DNA from: Gyromitra esculenta
Lineage: Eukaryota > Ascomycota > Pezizomycetes > Pezizales > Discinaceae
DNA: 64,000 nucleotides
Direction of reading: 5' to 3'
NCBI GenBank assembly: GCA_038503075.1
Contig: JBCAML010000008.1
Location: forward strand, 1,612,001 to 1,676,000
In this document: positions 47,515-58,958 of the stretch, piece after piece
Layout: every line of letters starts with the position of its first letter
Numbering within the stretch: position 1 is the first letter of the stretch
Notes under the pieces: generated by a model
What the model was told of the DNA's origin: nothing
Seen by the model: the letters and a program-made list of their open reading frames with translations, nothing else
Database searches by the model: none
Position numbers and translations under genes: made by a program

Positions 47515-48365
47515 TTAAAAATCACCGCCTCCGAAATCACCGCCTCCGAAATCCCCACCATCATAATCCCCACCACCATAGTCTGCTCCATCTTTAAAGC
47601 CCTGTTGATAATCCTCATGATCATCAAACGCATCCGCCAGCAGTAGTCCGCCCAACAATCCACCTCCAGCTCCTAGAGCTGCAGCACCACCCATCCCCAT
47701 TCCAGGCCGACGAGAAGGTCCCTGCATATATTGTGGCCCACTACTCTGCACATATACTGGTCTGCCCTGTTGTTGATAGTACCCCTGCTGCTGACCATAG
47801 CCTTGTTGGGGTCCATAATATTGTTGCTGCTGTTGGTAGTTTGGAGTTGGCTTAGGAGAATGCGATTTGAGAAATGATGAGAGACGGCCGGCAATTCCGT
47901 GACTGGGGGATTTCGGTTGAGTACTAGTGGTGGGTTGAGGGGCACTGAGATATTGTTGTTGGGTGGCAACGTATTGGGGCTGTGAAGGGCCTCCGATAGT
48001 TTGTTGAGTGGCGAACTCGTCGCGCTGACTATGCATGGATCCTGGTATAGGGGAAGAGGATTTAACATCGCTGTAAGAGGGAGGTCTGTCGATTTCGCCT
48101 GAAACTAAAAAAATAATTGAAGTGAATTTTATTTTCATAGACGGTTTAGGGTTTTAGTGAACATACCTCGACCAGAGATAGGAGCGTCTATTGTTCCAGG
48201 CGGTTTCTCCCATTGTGATTTCCTGGTGGCTGTATTTACATAGAAGAATCTCTGGTATTTGTCGTCGAACCTTGCAACCCATCCCTCTGGCATTATTGGA
48301 GGGGGAGGGCCGGGAGGAGGTACAAAATCCTCAACTATCCCGCTATCTCGTCTGTATCCGGACAT
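47515..48365 (-). CDS. WW-domain protein with Gln/Gly-rich tail, 260 aa
   Basis: Exons 48365-48167 and 48098-47515. Residues 1-25 are Pro-rich (FVPPPGPPPPIMP). A complete WW domain lies at about 26-57: PEGWVARFDDKYQRFFYVNT then RKSQWEKPPG, with Trp29, Phe41-Tyr42 and Trp52 in place, so it should bind proline-rich ligands. The middle is Ser/Gln-rich and disordered. A QQQYYGPQQGYGQQQG-type prion-like segment follows, then a glycine-rich hydrophobic patch (GMGGAAALGAGGGLLGG), which is common in fungal WW proteins. The tail repeats GGGDF/GGGDY units. Function is unknown; similar fungal proteins are annotated only as WW-domain proteins. Confidence 0.85.
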
Positions 48366-50254
48366 AATGGTGTGACTGATCGTATGTGTGAATTGAAGGA
48401 TAAGCCAATGTAAGCTGCTGCGAAGCAAACAGTGGGGGCAGGATGGATTATATAGTGGTTCGAGGACTTGGTAGGCAAAACAGGAAACGAATGTTGGGCC
48501 TCGTCATTGCAATGACCTCATTATTCCGTGCTATGCAGAATAAAGGGTCATGAGATTAGATGAGACCCGCAACAGTGTAATGAGTCTGGAAACCCAATCA
48601 AAATAGCAATCTGGTAAGATTCCCAGCGCTTGGCAGCAACCACCGCCAATGATAAACTAAACGGGGGGGAGAATTTCTCGGTCCTCTATGTTCTCTTGAT
48701 CCGTCCTCTTTATCTCACTAGTGATTGATGAAAGGCACATTTCGCATGGTCGGCCTCACGGTCTCATTTGTAACATTTCGCTTGGCATATCTAAATGAAT
48801 TAGAATAGTGAGTAGATAAACAGTTGCGCTTTTGAGGGAGGGTTTTGGGGAGAGGGTAGTAAGCTCGTGATATGGACTCCCTCCCTCCTTCCTAAGTGCA
48901 TAACAATAACACTCTACTAGTATTTCGGCTATCGAATGGTGAGAGTGGCGGCAAGGTGTAGGAAGGGGAAGATTGCCAACAACGAAGAATCAACTAGATG
49001 CCTTCATCCTTGAGTGGGTTAAGAAAGGAAGGAAGAAGTCGCCATCCTCAACGGTTGCTCGTTATTTTGTAATAAGAGACTACAAATAAGGAGTGAGGCT
49101 AGTACGACCTAAGTGCATACATGCACATTAGCAATGAACCTACATAAAACTTGTATCCGAAGGGAGTGTGGTAACACCCAAATAATTCACGATGCGGCTG
49201 TTCGGAGTCTACATGTATGTTTGGTTAGTTTTTTCGCTTTGTCTCGCATAAGGAATATAATGATCAAGCAACCCCCGAATGAAGGTTCACCCGCATAAGT
49301 ACATGCATACAGATAGCCACACTCTGTGCTTTCTTAAAAATCAATAATACCATGTGTCACATGAGGTCTGAAGAGATACATGTATATGCTCTCGTACGTA
49401 AGTCAGTAAATTAGGTACATGCACACACATGTATGTATGTAACCAGTATATATCCTTAAACTTCATCAAACTCTACTGGCATATCTCATTACAATCAAGG
49501 CAACGTTAACCGTAATCTGTAGGGCTGTAAGGACGAAGCCTACATACCCGCTTGGCTCGTTCCCATACCCACTACCTGTGGCTGCTGCACCCCACAGGGT
49601 TTCAAGTGGCTTGGGAGAATGAAGAATTCAGTTGATCAGATAGTTTGGCACCCACAAGAGCAGCCCGCTACTGCTGCTGCGTAAGAAGGGCTAATCACTA
49701 GACTAGAGATAAGATAAAAAGAACATTACGCTTTTGAGATTCAGCTTGGCCATCAAGAGATTTCAAAGGCTGCCTGTCCCTGGCGAATCCAGGAATTCCC
49801 TGCTACGTCCATCGCGACTCTTGAGTCCGGCTTGGCACCAGCAAGCCAGTCACGTGTTTGAGGACTCGAGCGCCAGCGACAGTGACCGTTTTGCTTTTGG
49901 CATGGGATTACGGATGTCCGATCAGCGCCAAATTAAAGGAATTAAGCCGTGACGTGAATACGGCCTTGCCGATATTTCCAAGTAAATAAAAAAAGGTAAA
50001 AACCGAAAACTGCACCCATTCACGGTCTTAAGCCCCCCCAATTTGATCACTCACAGCTATAACTATGGTACATTCTCTCCAAAGACCGTTCATCATCCTC
50101 GACGATCGCCCGAAACCCACTCTCCCATCCAAATCAATTCTCCGGATCCGGCGCAGCACTTTCGTAACCATTTCCCAGATCTCCAACACCCATTCCCACC
50201 AACCGCGCATACGGCCTAGTTGTCATCTATCGCGTTGTTCGACCACAGCAGAGC
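48366..50254. other. 1.9-kb gene-free spacer
   Basis: Divergent promoters of the WW-domain and coiled-coil genes. The middle (about 49100-49440) is rich in CATG/TACATG strings, with TACATGTA at 49210 and 49377. No gene seen. Confidence 0.5.
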
Positions 50255-53090
50255 ATGTCCTGGCGGGGTAGATCTGGGAGAGAAAGAAGCAGAGACCAAT
50301 CCAGACCTTTCCCCCAAGTGAGAGACCGTGATCGTGATCGTGACGGCGACCGCTACCGCAGGGAAGAGCACTATCCAAGCGGGCACTGGCCCGAAGACCC
50401 TGAACGACGGGGCGAAGAGAGGAGGAGAAACGAACGCCCGCATCCCCCTCCACCACTCGCGGGACCCCCGTTGGGCCCTGGGCACCTAGCTGAGTCGCCA
50501 AACTTTACGCGTGACGCGTCCAAAGAGCCCAGCATCCGCCGTGAAAGCCGTGACAGTGCTCGTGACATTCCGCCTGTTGAAACGGCCCGTCGTCACTCTG
50601 GAGGATCTTCGTCTGTGTCTCTGCGTAAGGAGTTTTCTGAACCTTCGCCTCGGGAAAGGGGCATGATTGGTGATCCACCAACAGTCCCCCCTCGTCGACA
50701 GATTCCCGGTTCCAACTGGCCTAGAGATAATAGAGACAGAGACAGAGAAGACGAGCGAGCGAGGAGCGACACAGTTCGAAGTCGAAAGAATTCGTTAGAC
50801 CGTAATCCTGACCATCTGTCTCACTCGCCCATAGCTGCTCAATCGCCTCAAGGTTTCCCTCCCCCACCATCCCCAGCTACATCAACCTCTGCTGCTCCTG
50901 CAGCCAACATGGCTCCTTCAGCTCCAATGAATCATCCCACTTCCTCCACAGACACCAAGGGTACTATGCTCGCTCGGTCAGTTATCGCTGCTCTGTTTTT
51001 TCCGTCCAATACAGCCAACTGACCACAGCCCTTCTTAATTATAGCATCTTCCAGGAAGCTTCCTATGCCTACACTAAATTCCAAGAAGCTCAAGGCACGT
51101 TGAGAGTTGCCGAGAAGGAAAGAATTGATCATCTAGAGCACTTCAGCTCTTTTCCAGTTCTGAAGGATCGATACGAGGGCAATCTAAAAGTAGCCAAAAA
51201 AGAATATCAATCAGCTACGGAGGCTCTCAACAAAAAATCCACATCCCTTGACCGTTTCTGTAGCAAACTAGTCGAAGAGCGTCTTTCACAGCGGGATGCC
51301 GAGAGCGCTGTTGACTTCTGTAACAAGATACGAAAAGAACTTGATAGTTCACCCTCGCTCGCGCAGTTTATCAAGTCGAACGTCCCAGCTCCAGTTCCAG
51401 CTCCATCCAAAGATGAGTTTCTACAGCTCCGTAAGGAGCTTCTAGAAATGAAGAAAAAGCAGGAGGAGGATGAGAAAATAAGACAAACCGCTGCAAGCGA
51501 ATTCCTCAGTTATAAAGCCGAGCAAGTAAATAGGCTTAACACCCAAGATTCAAAGCTGGATCGTTTCGAGGCTGTCCAGAACGAGTTGAGGGCTGATATT
51601 GAGCGCGTGAAGGATGAGCAACGCAAGACTTCTGAGGAGCTGAGGAAGGCGATGGAAATATTAGCAACAACGAAGAGTAGTGTGGAGAAATTGGAGGGTG
51701 CGGGCAATCAAAAGAGTGGGGGGGATGTTACAATGGCTGATGCTGTTGACGAGGGAGTTCTGGGCGATGTCCACAAGACTGTTGAAACCCTACAGAAAGC
51801 TGTGGCAGCGGTACGTAAAATTGATGCATTTTTTGTTTTGTTAATTTCATAGACATTAGCTGATTTCTCTCAAAGAGCCAGAAAAAACTGTTGGAAACAA
51901 GCACCAAGTTCAAGGACATCGATTCCGCGATGAATTCAGTCAAGGGTGAAGTTGAAACTCTTCAGCAAAAGGTTATCCATCTAGAGACTTCGAGAGTTAC
52001 TAGGAGTGCCGAGCCTGGGGAGATACTTCCTGGTGGACAGAGAGGCGTCTCACACGAGAACTGCGCAACTCAAGCCGATATCGAGCGGCTGGCGTTCAAC
52101 ATCAAAAGCCAGGACGAGATACTTGATGAGTTCCGAAATAGCGCCGAGAAAGACACCAGCGACATTCTCGAAGAAATCCAAACCTTCGACCAAAAGACGG
52201 GAGCCCACATTCAAGCGACAGAGGAAAAGATTCATGCCCTTGAACAAAAAACGAACGAGCAAATCACGGCCCTTCTAGCCCAGCAGGAGATCATCAAAAC
52301 TAAACAAGAAACTGAAGTTAAAGAAGTTGGTGGGAAATTTGAGCAGCATTTCGCAAACTTCCATAACAAATTTATGAGCGAGGTAGAGAGGCTCGATCAC
52401 AGAGTATCTTTAGTTGAGAACCACCAGGAAGGCCATGTTGTTGCGATTACCCACTTGGATCAAAGAATGAACAACTTCACGACGAAAGATTTCTATGATA
52501 GAGTTGTCCATACACTCATGCTTTTGAATCCCCCGCTTTTTAACCAAACTAATCAAGTACAGCATTGCATCAATGAATTAAAAATCGTCAAAGAGAACAT
52601 GCAGGTTCTCACCACTCAACTTAGCATGACAAAGCAACGTCTTGTAGGGGCCAGCCAGTCTCCCCGCCCCGTCGCCCAGGATAAGTCTTCCGTCGATGTA
52701 TCATCCAACGGAGTTGGCGTCAAGCCCGACAGATCATCCGAAGGTCCCAGCTCCTCAATTAACGTTATTCTCCGGGATCTTGAAATCCACAGCGAAGAGA
52801 TCAAAAAGCTTGATCAACGGATCGCCGCCCACATCGAGACTTACATAACAAAGATGAGGGACATCAAAGAATGGACCGCATCTGCTACTCAACGGCTAGC
52901 GGAGAACACGGACTCGGTGAACACGGCCATGGGCGAGATCAAAGAGCTTAGGACATATCTGAGCACCATTCATCAGAGGTCTGGAAGCCCGCAGATACCG
53001 CCTACCACAGCAGCTATGGATCGGTGGAGGGCTGTGGGCAGCAATCAAGAGGCGATGCAAGGATTACTCGATGAAAATGGAACTAGTTAA
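50255..53090 (+). CDS. Large Arg-rich and coiled-coil protein, 900 aa, unknown function
   Basis: Exons 50255-50976, 51045-51810 and 51876-53090, joined in frame. Residues 1 to about 235 are disordered and charged: an RD/RE-rich start (SWRGRSGRERSRDQSRPFPQ, VRDRDRDRDGDRYRRE), several Ser-Pro sites and a Pro/Ala-rich end. From about residue 240 nearly the whole protein is predicted coiled coil by heptad reading: FQEASYAYTKFQEAQGTL, EFLQLRKELLEMKKKQEEDE, IERVKDEQRKTSEELRKAME, and a second long block after residue 500. The RD-dipeptide region resembles RNA-processing proteins, but no catalytic or RRM domain is seen. It may be a scaffold or SMC-like structural protein. No orthologue was recognised. 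Confidence 0.85.
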
Positions 53091-53725
53091 TGGCGTCAAT
53101 TTCGGTTTACCTCTTATACTCCATACGGAAGAAACTAGGCGTTAAGTTGTGTTCTTGTAACAATAGCTACTTCCTTCTTTCTTTTTCTATTTCTAGCAGG
53201 ATTTTTTCATTTTTTTTTTGGTTTCTGTGATGGGTGTTTGGTACATGGTTCTTCGTCTGAAGGCCGAATAGAGCTGTTTGGGAGCTCGATTGAGTAACTT
53301 TAGGGCCTCTTTTTTTAGTTTGTTAAATTCCATTTGTTTGGTTTTTACTTCTCTCGATTCCATTTTAGTTGACGACGGGGGTCTTTCTTTCTTTCTTTCT
53401 TTCTTTCGGTCATTCATATATTACTCTTTGAGATCGATTTCGGGAGTGGGTGGGGGCGTGGGCGTTTAAATTTTCTTCTGTTCGAGCAGCTGTTTTTTGA
53501 TACTTTTTGGTCGTTAGTGAGAGGTCTCATTTAGCGTAACTAAATGTACCTCGGGAGAATAGACGGTCAAGATGGAAAGCAAGGATTAATATGGGTAAGT
53601 TCAGGGCTTCGGGCTTCGGGCTTCGGATGCCTGGCGCCTGCTCATTGGAATTTAAGGTTGCCTGCATATCCCACGTGCTTGGCGCAAGCGCAGCGTGACA
53701 CAGCCCCGCCACATCTACCCCGCGG
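53091..53725. other. Spacer with CTTT microsatellite
   Basis: 3' flank of the coiled-coil gene with a (CTTT)n tract at 53382-53407, then the ELP5 promoter containing three consecutive GGGCTTC(G) units near 53604-53625. No gene seen. Confidence 0.6.
53382..53407. repeat. (CTTT)6 microsatellite
   Basis: About six perfect tetranucleotide units downstream of the coiled-coil gene. Confidence 0.9.
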
Positions 53726-54878
53726 ATGCCAACAGCCACCCGAATCATGCCTCCCCAAACAATTGCTCACCGCCGCACCCATAACCTGCTGCTGATATCA
53801 CGGCTCCTGAGTCTTCGCGATAATGTATCTCCATTTACATTACTGCTGGACTCGCTGTCCCAGTCATCAAAGCCACTGGTTACCGAGTATATACGGCGGG
53901 CATCGGTATGTTGCCGCATCTTCCTCAGATTGGGCGTAGCCTCGCTGACTGTGGTGTAAAGATAGCAAGATTCTCGGTCATATTTGTGTCCTTTGAGACC
54001 CTGAGATGTCCCAACGGTGTAGAGAACTTCGTCAAAGCACGCGGAAAGTCGATTCAGACACTACAGAAAGAGATCCTCGCCGCAATACCAAGTGGTGAAG
54101 CAGCAAGTAATTCCCCCCCATACATCTACACATATCTCCAGCAAGACTAACTCGTAAGCTAGAAACGCTTCTCGTAATCGACTCTCTTAACTACCTCTCC
54201 ACATCATCTCCGTCCTCTCTATGTCTCTTTCTCTCCTCTCTCCTCTCTCCAACGACTACACTTCTCTCTACCTACCATCTCGATGTCTTGCTTCCTCCTA
54301 ATAAAACATACCCAGAGACGGCACCCGACCCACTCACACTCCTGAAATATCTTTCGACAACATTGATAACCGTACACTCGATCCACCACGTTCTCCTCCG
54401 AAAACAACATAGAGACCGTTCTCTCCCGCCCCCAATCTGGGGCCTCGACGAAGGCATCGAAGGCATTGTTATAGGTCTCGGTAGTAACTCCCCAGAAAGC
54501 GTGGTGCTAGAAATGGAGTACCGAAGAAAATCTGGGCGTGGTGTGGCAGAGTGGTTTTATCTCCCGTTGGCGGACAGGGAGGTTACTGTTGAGAAGAATG
54601 TGAACGGGAAGGATAAAGACCAGGTTATGCTCCTAGAGGATCATCCGCGCTGGAGGCTCTCGGAGCAGGTGAGGCGGCAGGAGGAGCATGTGGACGAGGG
54701 TGATAATATGAGGACGACTTTCGAGCTAGGACTTACGGAGAGGCAAAAGAAGGTCAGGGATGAGGTAGTTTTGCCGTATATGGATGCGCAGAAAGAGGGT
54801 GGTGGTGGAGGTGGTGCGATTTTGTTTACACCAGAAAAGGAGGTTGATGATTTTGATGAAGAGGAAGATGAACTGTAG
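53726..54878 (+). CDS. ELP5: Elongator subunit ELP5 (IKI1), 346 aa
   Basis: RecA-fold subunit of the Elp456 ring of Elongator, which makes mcm5/ncm5 modifications at tRNA wobble uridines. Exons 53726-53905, 53962-54106 and 54163-54878. Family blocks: HRRTHNLLLISRLLSLRDN, SPFTLLLDSLSQSSKPLVTE, FSVIFVSFETLRCPNG, KTLLVIDSLNYLS made at the second junction, LLKYLSTTLITVHSIHHVLL, LEMEYRRKSGRGVAEWFYLP, LLEDHPRW, and FELGLTERQKKVRDEVVLPY. The end is Gly-rich then very acidic (DDFDEEEDEL), as usual for ELP5. A second ATG at 53747 would give a 339-residue protein and is an equally possible start. With NCS2, this window holds two wobble-uridine modification genes. Confidence 0.93.
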
Positions 54879-56454
54879 TTTGATGGGTTGATATAATTAG
54901 CACTATTATTTTTATTGGCTACAAGCTTAATTAAGCAATAATGGATACACCGTAAACATAATGCTACACTCTTTTCATACCCCTTGCCCAAGTATTGGAC
55001 GTTAGTCACCCAAACCAATACATATCGAGGCAAAAGTTATTCGCTTCCCAGCGGTAATACCCGCCAGTAAGTCGTATACCCATTGGGCCAAAGATCATGA
55101 CTAAAGTTAGAGACGGTAACTACATCCGACCTTGTCCTCCAAAACCTTCAAGCTTCGGCAAGTAGTGCAAACGCAGCAGCACTCAGGACTTACAGAAGTC
55201 ACTAGAAGCGATCCACTAAAAGAAAGAAACTGTTCCAAGATCTGACGAAATTTATGTCCTAGATTAGGGTGAGTATTTACTACACGTGAGAGAGATAGAA
55301 CGATATCACGTAGCTACTACAAGGAATAAAAACGGACTCACAATAAAACATTTTTTCGTTGTAGCACTCCTCACAACACGACTTCTTTGGCTAAACCCAT
55401 CTTTTAGAGATCATTTGACTGTGTCCATGGCCCTCAAACCCTCCTAAAAGAAAGACATGCCTTCAGATCAAGCAGCGGTTTAGGCTCCGCTATCATAGCT
55501 GGATTGGCTAGAAGGGCAAGTTCATAGTCTGAATCTGCTATACAAGGAAAAACAGACAATTACTGTCTCACCTAAATTTATGAAGTAAAAATGCTCCTTT
55601 TCATGCAAATATGTGCTACAAATCGTACAAGCGAGGAAACGTGTTAAATAAAATGAATAGATATGTGATATTCGGTATTGAGTAAAGTGCAGGAGAGGGA
55701 AGAGAATAGAAGAACGAGCATAGAGTCCCATATATATACTACCTATGGAGTCATATATAAACTGGTTTGTAGGGGCTCTTTGGGCGTCGAATAGATCGGT
55801 CCGAGCAACCCCCATTAGCAGGTGAGACTATTGATCGAACCGATAACAGTATCCCGAAGAATGACGTGCCAATGAAACACTAGGAAGCCTATGGATATAC
55901 ACCATATATCCAACAAAATGTTGCGCCTAGTTACCAAGTGATATTTCATGATTTAAATTGTCGCTTTTGATGGGTACTTGGCACCAAGGTTCATGCCAGA
56001 CGTCGTTCGTTATATATAAACCTGCACATTTCGAGAGAATAATCCCAAGAGAATAGGTTGGGCTCAACCCAGACAATAAAGACCGGTGAAAAATCGTGCT
56101 ATTTAAGCTGGTATAGCTGAGATTTCTTACGAGACAGGTTTACAAAATTTTTATTCCAACCGCTCGACCCTGTGAAGTATCATCTAAACCGTTGAGCCAA
56201 CTCCCAACTTATGCTACTCACGATACCAATCATTGCAGAAATACAAGTGTTTGAAAGGGAAAGAGATATCACTCGCAACGCCAGAGCTTGCGGAAAATAG
56301 AAAACCCACCGTAAACGACACAAATAAATCAAACAAACCCAGAAACTTTCATATACGAAACAGAAAAAGTAGAATCCCACACCAATATGGAAAGCCCCAT
56401 GCCATAACCCAAACGCCCCAAAGAGAACACCCAGGGTAAGCAGCCCGCTTAGCG
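54879..56454. other. 1.6-kb convergent spacer
   Basis: No gene recognised. A hydrophobic open frame at 56180-56458 lacks an ATG start and is not counted. Confidence 0.5.
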
Positions 56455-57483
56455 TCACAATTCGCCAGACAAGGGAATACCTAGTGAATCCACCACATCG
56501 CCCGAGTACTCAAAGGAGGATAGAAGCACGTTACGAACCTTCGGAGTAGGGATAGACATAGACTCTTTCCAATTCCCAGTAGCAGGGAACGAGACTAAGT
56601 TAACGTGACTTGCGTATGGTAAACCAACAGCGAGCAAGTTTACGGATCCGTCAATATCGCAACCGGGGTTCTGAGACTTCTGAAGCCCAAAAATCCGGTG
56701 ATCTTCTGAGGAAATACCGACGTAGTTGGTAAATTTCCCTGCCCGTTTGTCCTTGCCCAAGGTAGAGCGATCAATCAATTCTTGGAAAGTTCCTTTATAC
56801 TGAGCGCCGACGAAGGAAGATTTCTGTTGACTCGCTTCTCCAGTGTCTGCATCGAGTGCATCAGAGAAGTTGTAGGAGCTAGTGAGGCCCGGGCAAATAG
56901 GCGCAACTCTATATTTACTCTCGTTTGCGGTTCGCTGGCGCTTCCAGGACGACATAAAGATGTCAGGACTAACCGCTCTCTTACGCTTCTCCCGCAACTT
57001 TCTAGAAACATAAGATTCATCCTCGAGGAACTTGAAGCACGGTGGGCTATACGGAATAGCCAAAGCATCCCCAAGAATCGACGACAGGTTACTCTGAAAC
57101 GGACCAGGAGGGGGGTAGTAAGGGCCGGACGCTGGGTATTTCCAATAAGGCGATGGTCCATCGGTAACAACACCTTTGAAGCCTGCTGTGCCATACTTAG
57201 CGAAGTAAGACTTGATGGTGGCTAATTTGTGAGTCGGGACAGCAGATCCAGATGCTTGAGGAGGGGTGGGTGTTTGTTGAACCAAAAACTCAAGGTCCTT
57301 GCTGTGGGAGGGGAATCGGTTGATAATCGTCTTTGATCCGATAAACTCCACTACCGGAGGACCTAAATCGAGCTCAGGGATATCTCTGTTGGAGACGAGG
57401 AAGTTGTCCATCAAATCGAGCGATCCGTTTTCCGTTTTCAGCAAGCTCGCAATCGACGGCAAAGTAACGGGGCGGTAATCCAT
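56455..57483 (-). CDS. Unrecognised protein with nuclear-type signals, 342 aa
   Basis: Intronless, ATG 57483 to stop 56455; unlike nearly all neighbours it has no intron. No family was recognised. A Pro/Tyr-rich segment lies at about residues 108-126 (PSPYWKYPASGPYYPPPGPF). A bipartite-like basic stretch follows at about 160-186 (KLREKRKRAVSPDIF, then SSWKRQRTANESK), suggesting a nuclear protein. The C-terminal third (FTNYVGISSEDHRIFGL to FPATGNWKESMSIPTPKVRNV) alternates hydrophobic strands and turns and could be a folded beta domain. It may be a lineage-restricted gene. Confidence 0.65.
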   Translation of the reverse strand: MDYRPVTLPSIASLLKTENGSLDLMDNFLVSNRDIPELDLGPPVVEFIGSKTIINRFPSHSKDLEFLVQQTPTPPQASGSAVPTHKLATIKSYFAKYGTAGFKGVVTDGPSPYWKYPASGPYYPPPGPFQSNLSSILGDALAIPYSPPCFKFLEDESYVSRKLREKRKRAVSPDIFMSSWKRQRTANESKYRVAPICPGLTSSYNFSDALDADTGEASQQKSSFVGAQYKGTFQELIDRSTLGKDKRAGKFTNYVGISSEDHRIFGLQKSQNPGCDIDGSVNLLAVGLPYASHVNLVSFPATGNWKESMSIPTPKVRNVLLSSFEYSGDVVDSLGIPLSGEL

Positions 57484-58445
57484 TCTACAAGATTGGTTAA
57501 TATGACACTACAGTAGCCAATTTTTGAAAAATAGACCTATCGCGTACCAGAGGGATACTGGCAGGTTGCCAAGTGGGGGGTAAATTAAAAATTGATAGAA
57601 TCGATGTTTAAACAGAACTTGGGTGATGGGAGGGGATTAAAGGTAGCGGTTATGAAGGGCACGAGAAGTGCGAGTATGAGGGGGGTTGGGAAGAAGGAAG
57701 GGGAATATGATTCAGCGAAACGATGTAGAGGGTTGAGAGGGTAGAGGAGGGACGGAGGAGAAGATAGAAAGGTTGAACAGGATGCAGAAGATGCACCAAA
57801 TTCAGAGGATGCAGGAGATGTGGTGGATGGAGGAGGTAGATTGGAAGAAGATGGTGAAGAGAAGAGAGGGAGGATGGTGGTGGGTGGGTGGAATTGGTGG
57901 AGAGAACGAGAGGGTTGGGGTTGAGAGTTCATGGCTCGCACTTTGGCAAGCCCATCAATTGTATGGATATGCAGCGAGCAATCACTCCAAAGACTAGCGG
58001 AATGATGTGGACCACGATAGTTGAATTCAGAACCCAGTTAGCGGCTGATTCCACGTTTATTTTATCGTGTATACTTCAGGGCACGTTTAGTAACCCTCAG
58101 CGGTCGTCGAGCGAGATTTGGTGACTCGGTTCGTGATCCGCCAAGCAGAATATTAAATCTTGTAACTAAGATGAAGAGACGCAGCCTGCTTCAGCACCAG
58201 GAAAAGTCGTTAGCTTCTGAAATAAAATTTATCCAATTGAGAAGTACATACTGAAAAAGTCGAAGTTTAGCCTCCTCTCGCACTATATGTAGTCTCCTTT
58301 AATACACGGCGATGGTACACACACACGTACCTTAGCAACCATAATATAAAGTCTTAGAACCATGAAGCTCAAGAAATTTTTATAAATTAGAAAAACTCAA
58401 TCCAACCTAACACATCCAAGCTTCCCGTAAAATTAAAAAACAGTA
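57484..58445. other. Spacer with purine-rich low-complexity tract
   Basis: GA/TG-rich low complexity from about 57640 to 57920 with repeated GATGCAG/GAGGATG units. It produces a Ser/Pro-rich open frame on the minus strand that I do not trust as a gene. Confidence 0.5.
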
Positions 58446-58601
58446 GAGTCGGGCTTGGGGGTATGCCGAGGAGGGGGAATGCCGAACGGGGTTTACTTGT
58501 ATAGAAGTTTAGTCTGGTTGTTGCCACTGACGAGTTGTCTCCATACAAAAAAAACCCTGTTCGGCATTCGCCCCTGTTCGGCGTACCCCCAAACCCGACT
58601 C
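58446..58601. mobile_element. MITE-like element, TA-flanked, 156 bp
   Basis: Left terminus GAGTCGGGCTTGGGGGTATG and reverse-complemented right terminus GAGTCGGGTTTGGGGGTACG differ at two of 20 bases; further in, both arms carry GAATGCCGAAC-GGG. TA flanks both ends (58444-58445 and 58602-58603). Long arms with a short middle form a near-complete foldback. It is non-coding and unrelated in sequence to the other two elements of the window. Confidence 0.75.
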
Positions 58602-58958
58602 TAGGAAGGAAAAACTCCGTAAAATGTTGATCTCCGTAATTTAAACTCCACAATATCGCCAAATCTTATGCCAGTAACCCGATTCCGAACGAAAGAGAGA
58701 AAAGGAGAGGGCACAGGAAAACAAAGGTCAAGTACCTCTTATAATCGAACCAACATGCCCATGCAAGAAAGGAAACAAACACATCGAGAAAAGAAAGGAA
58801 GGATATCAGTTTCATGATCAAAGATTCCTCTTACGCCAACGCCAACCGAAAATAAAATAAAACCCGGTCAAGTTTATCTCACCCTCGAACCCGAAGCAAA
58901 AGGAATGAACCACGTCCTCCTGGTTCGCCATCCTATTGTTTAACCAGCAGCGTATATC
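58602..58958. other. 3' flank of the TBC-domain gene
   Basis: Nothing identifiable other than A-rich sequence. Confidence 0.5.

Noticed and set aside
56180..56458. Hydrophobic 92-residue open frame overlapping the end of the 342-residue gene
   Set aside because: Its first codon is GTG, there is no ATG start, and the composition is biased by AT-rich sequence.
57585..57932. Ser/Pro-rich frame with a terminal hydrophobic segment on the minus strand
   Set aside because: It is the reverse of a GA/TG low-complexity tract; no domain and no splice context support it.
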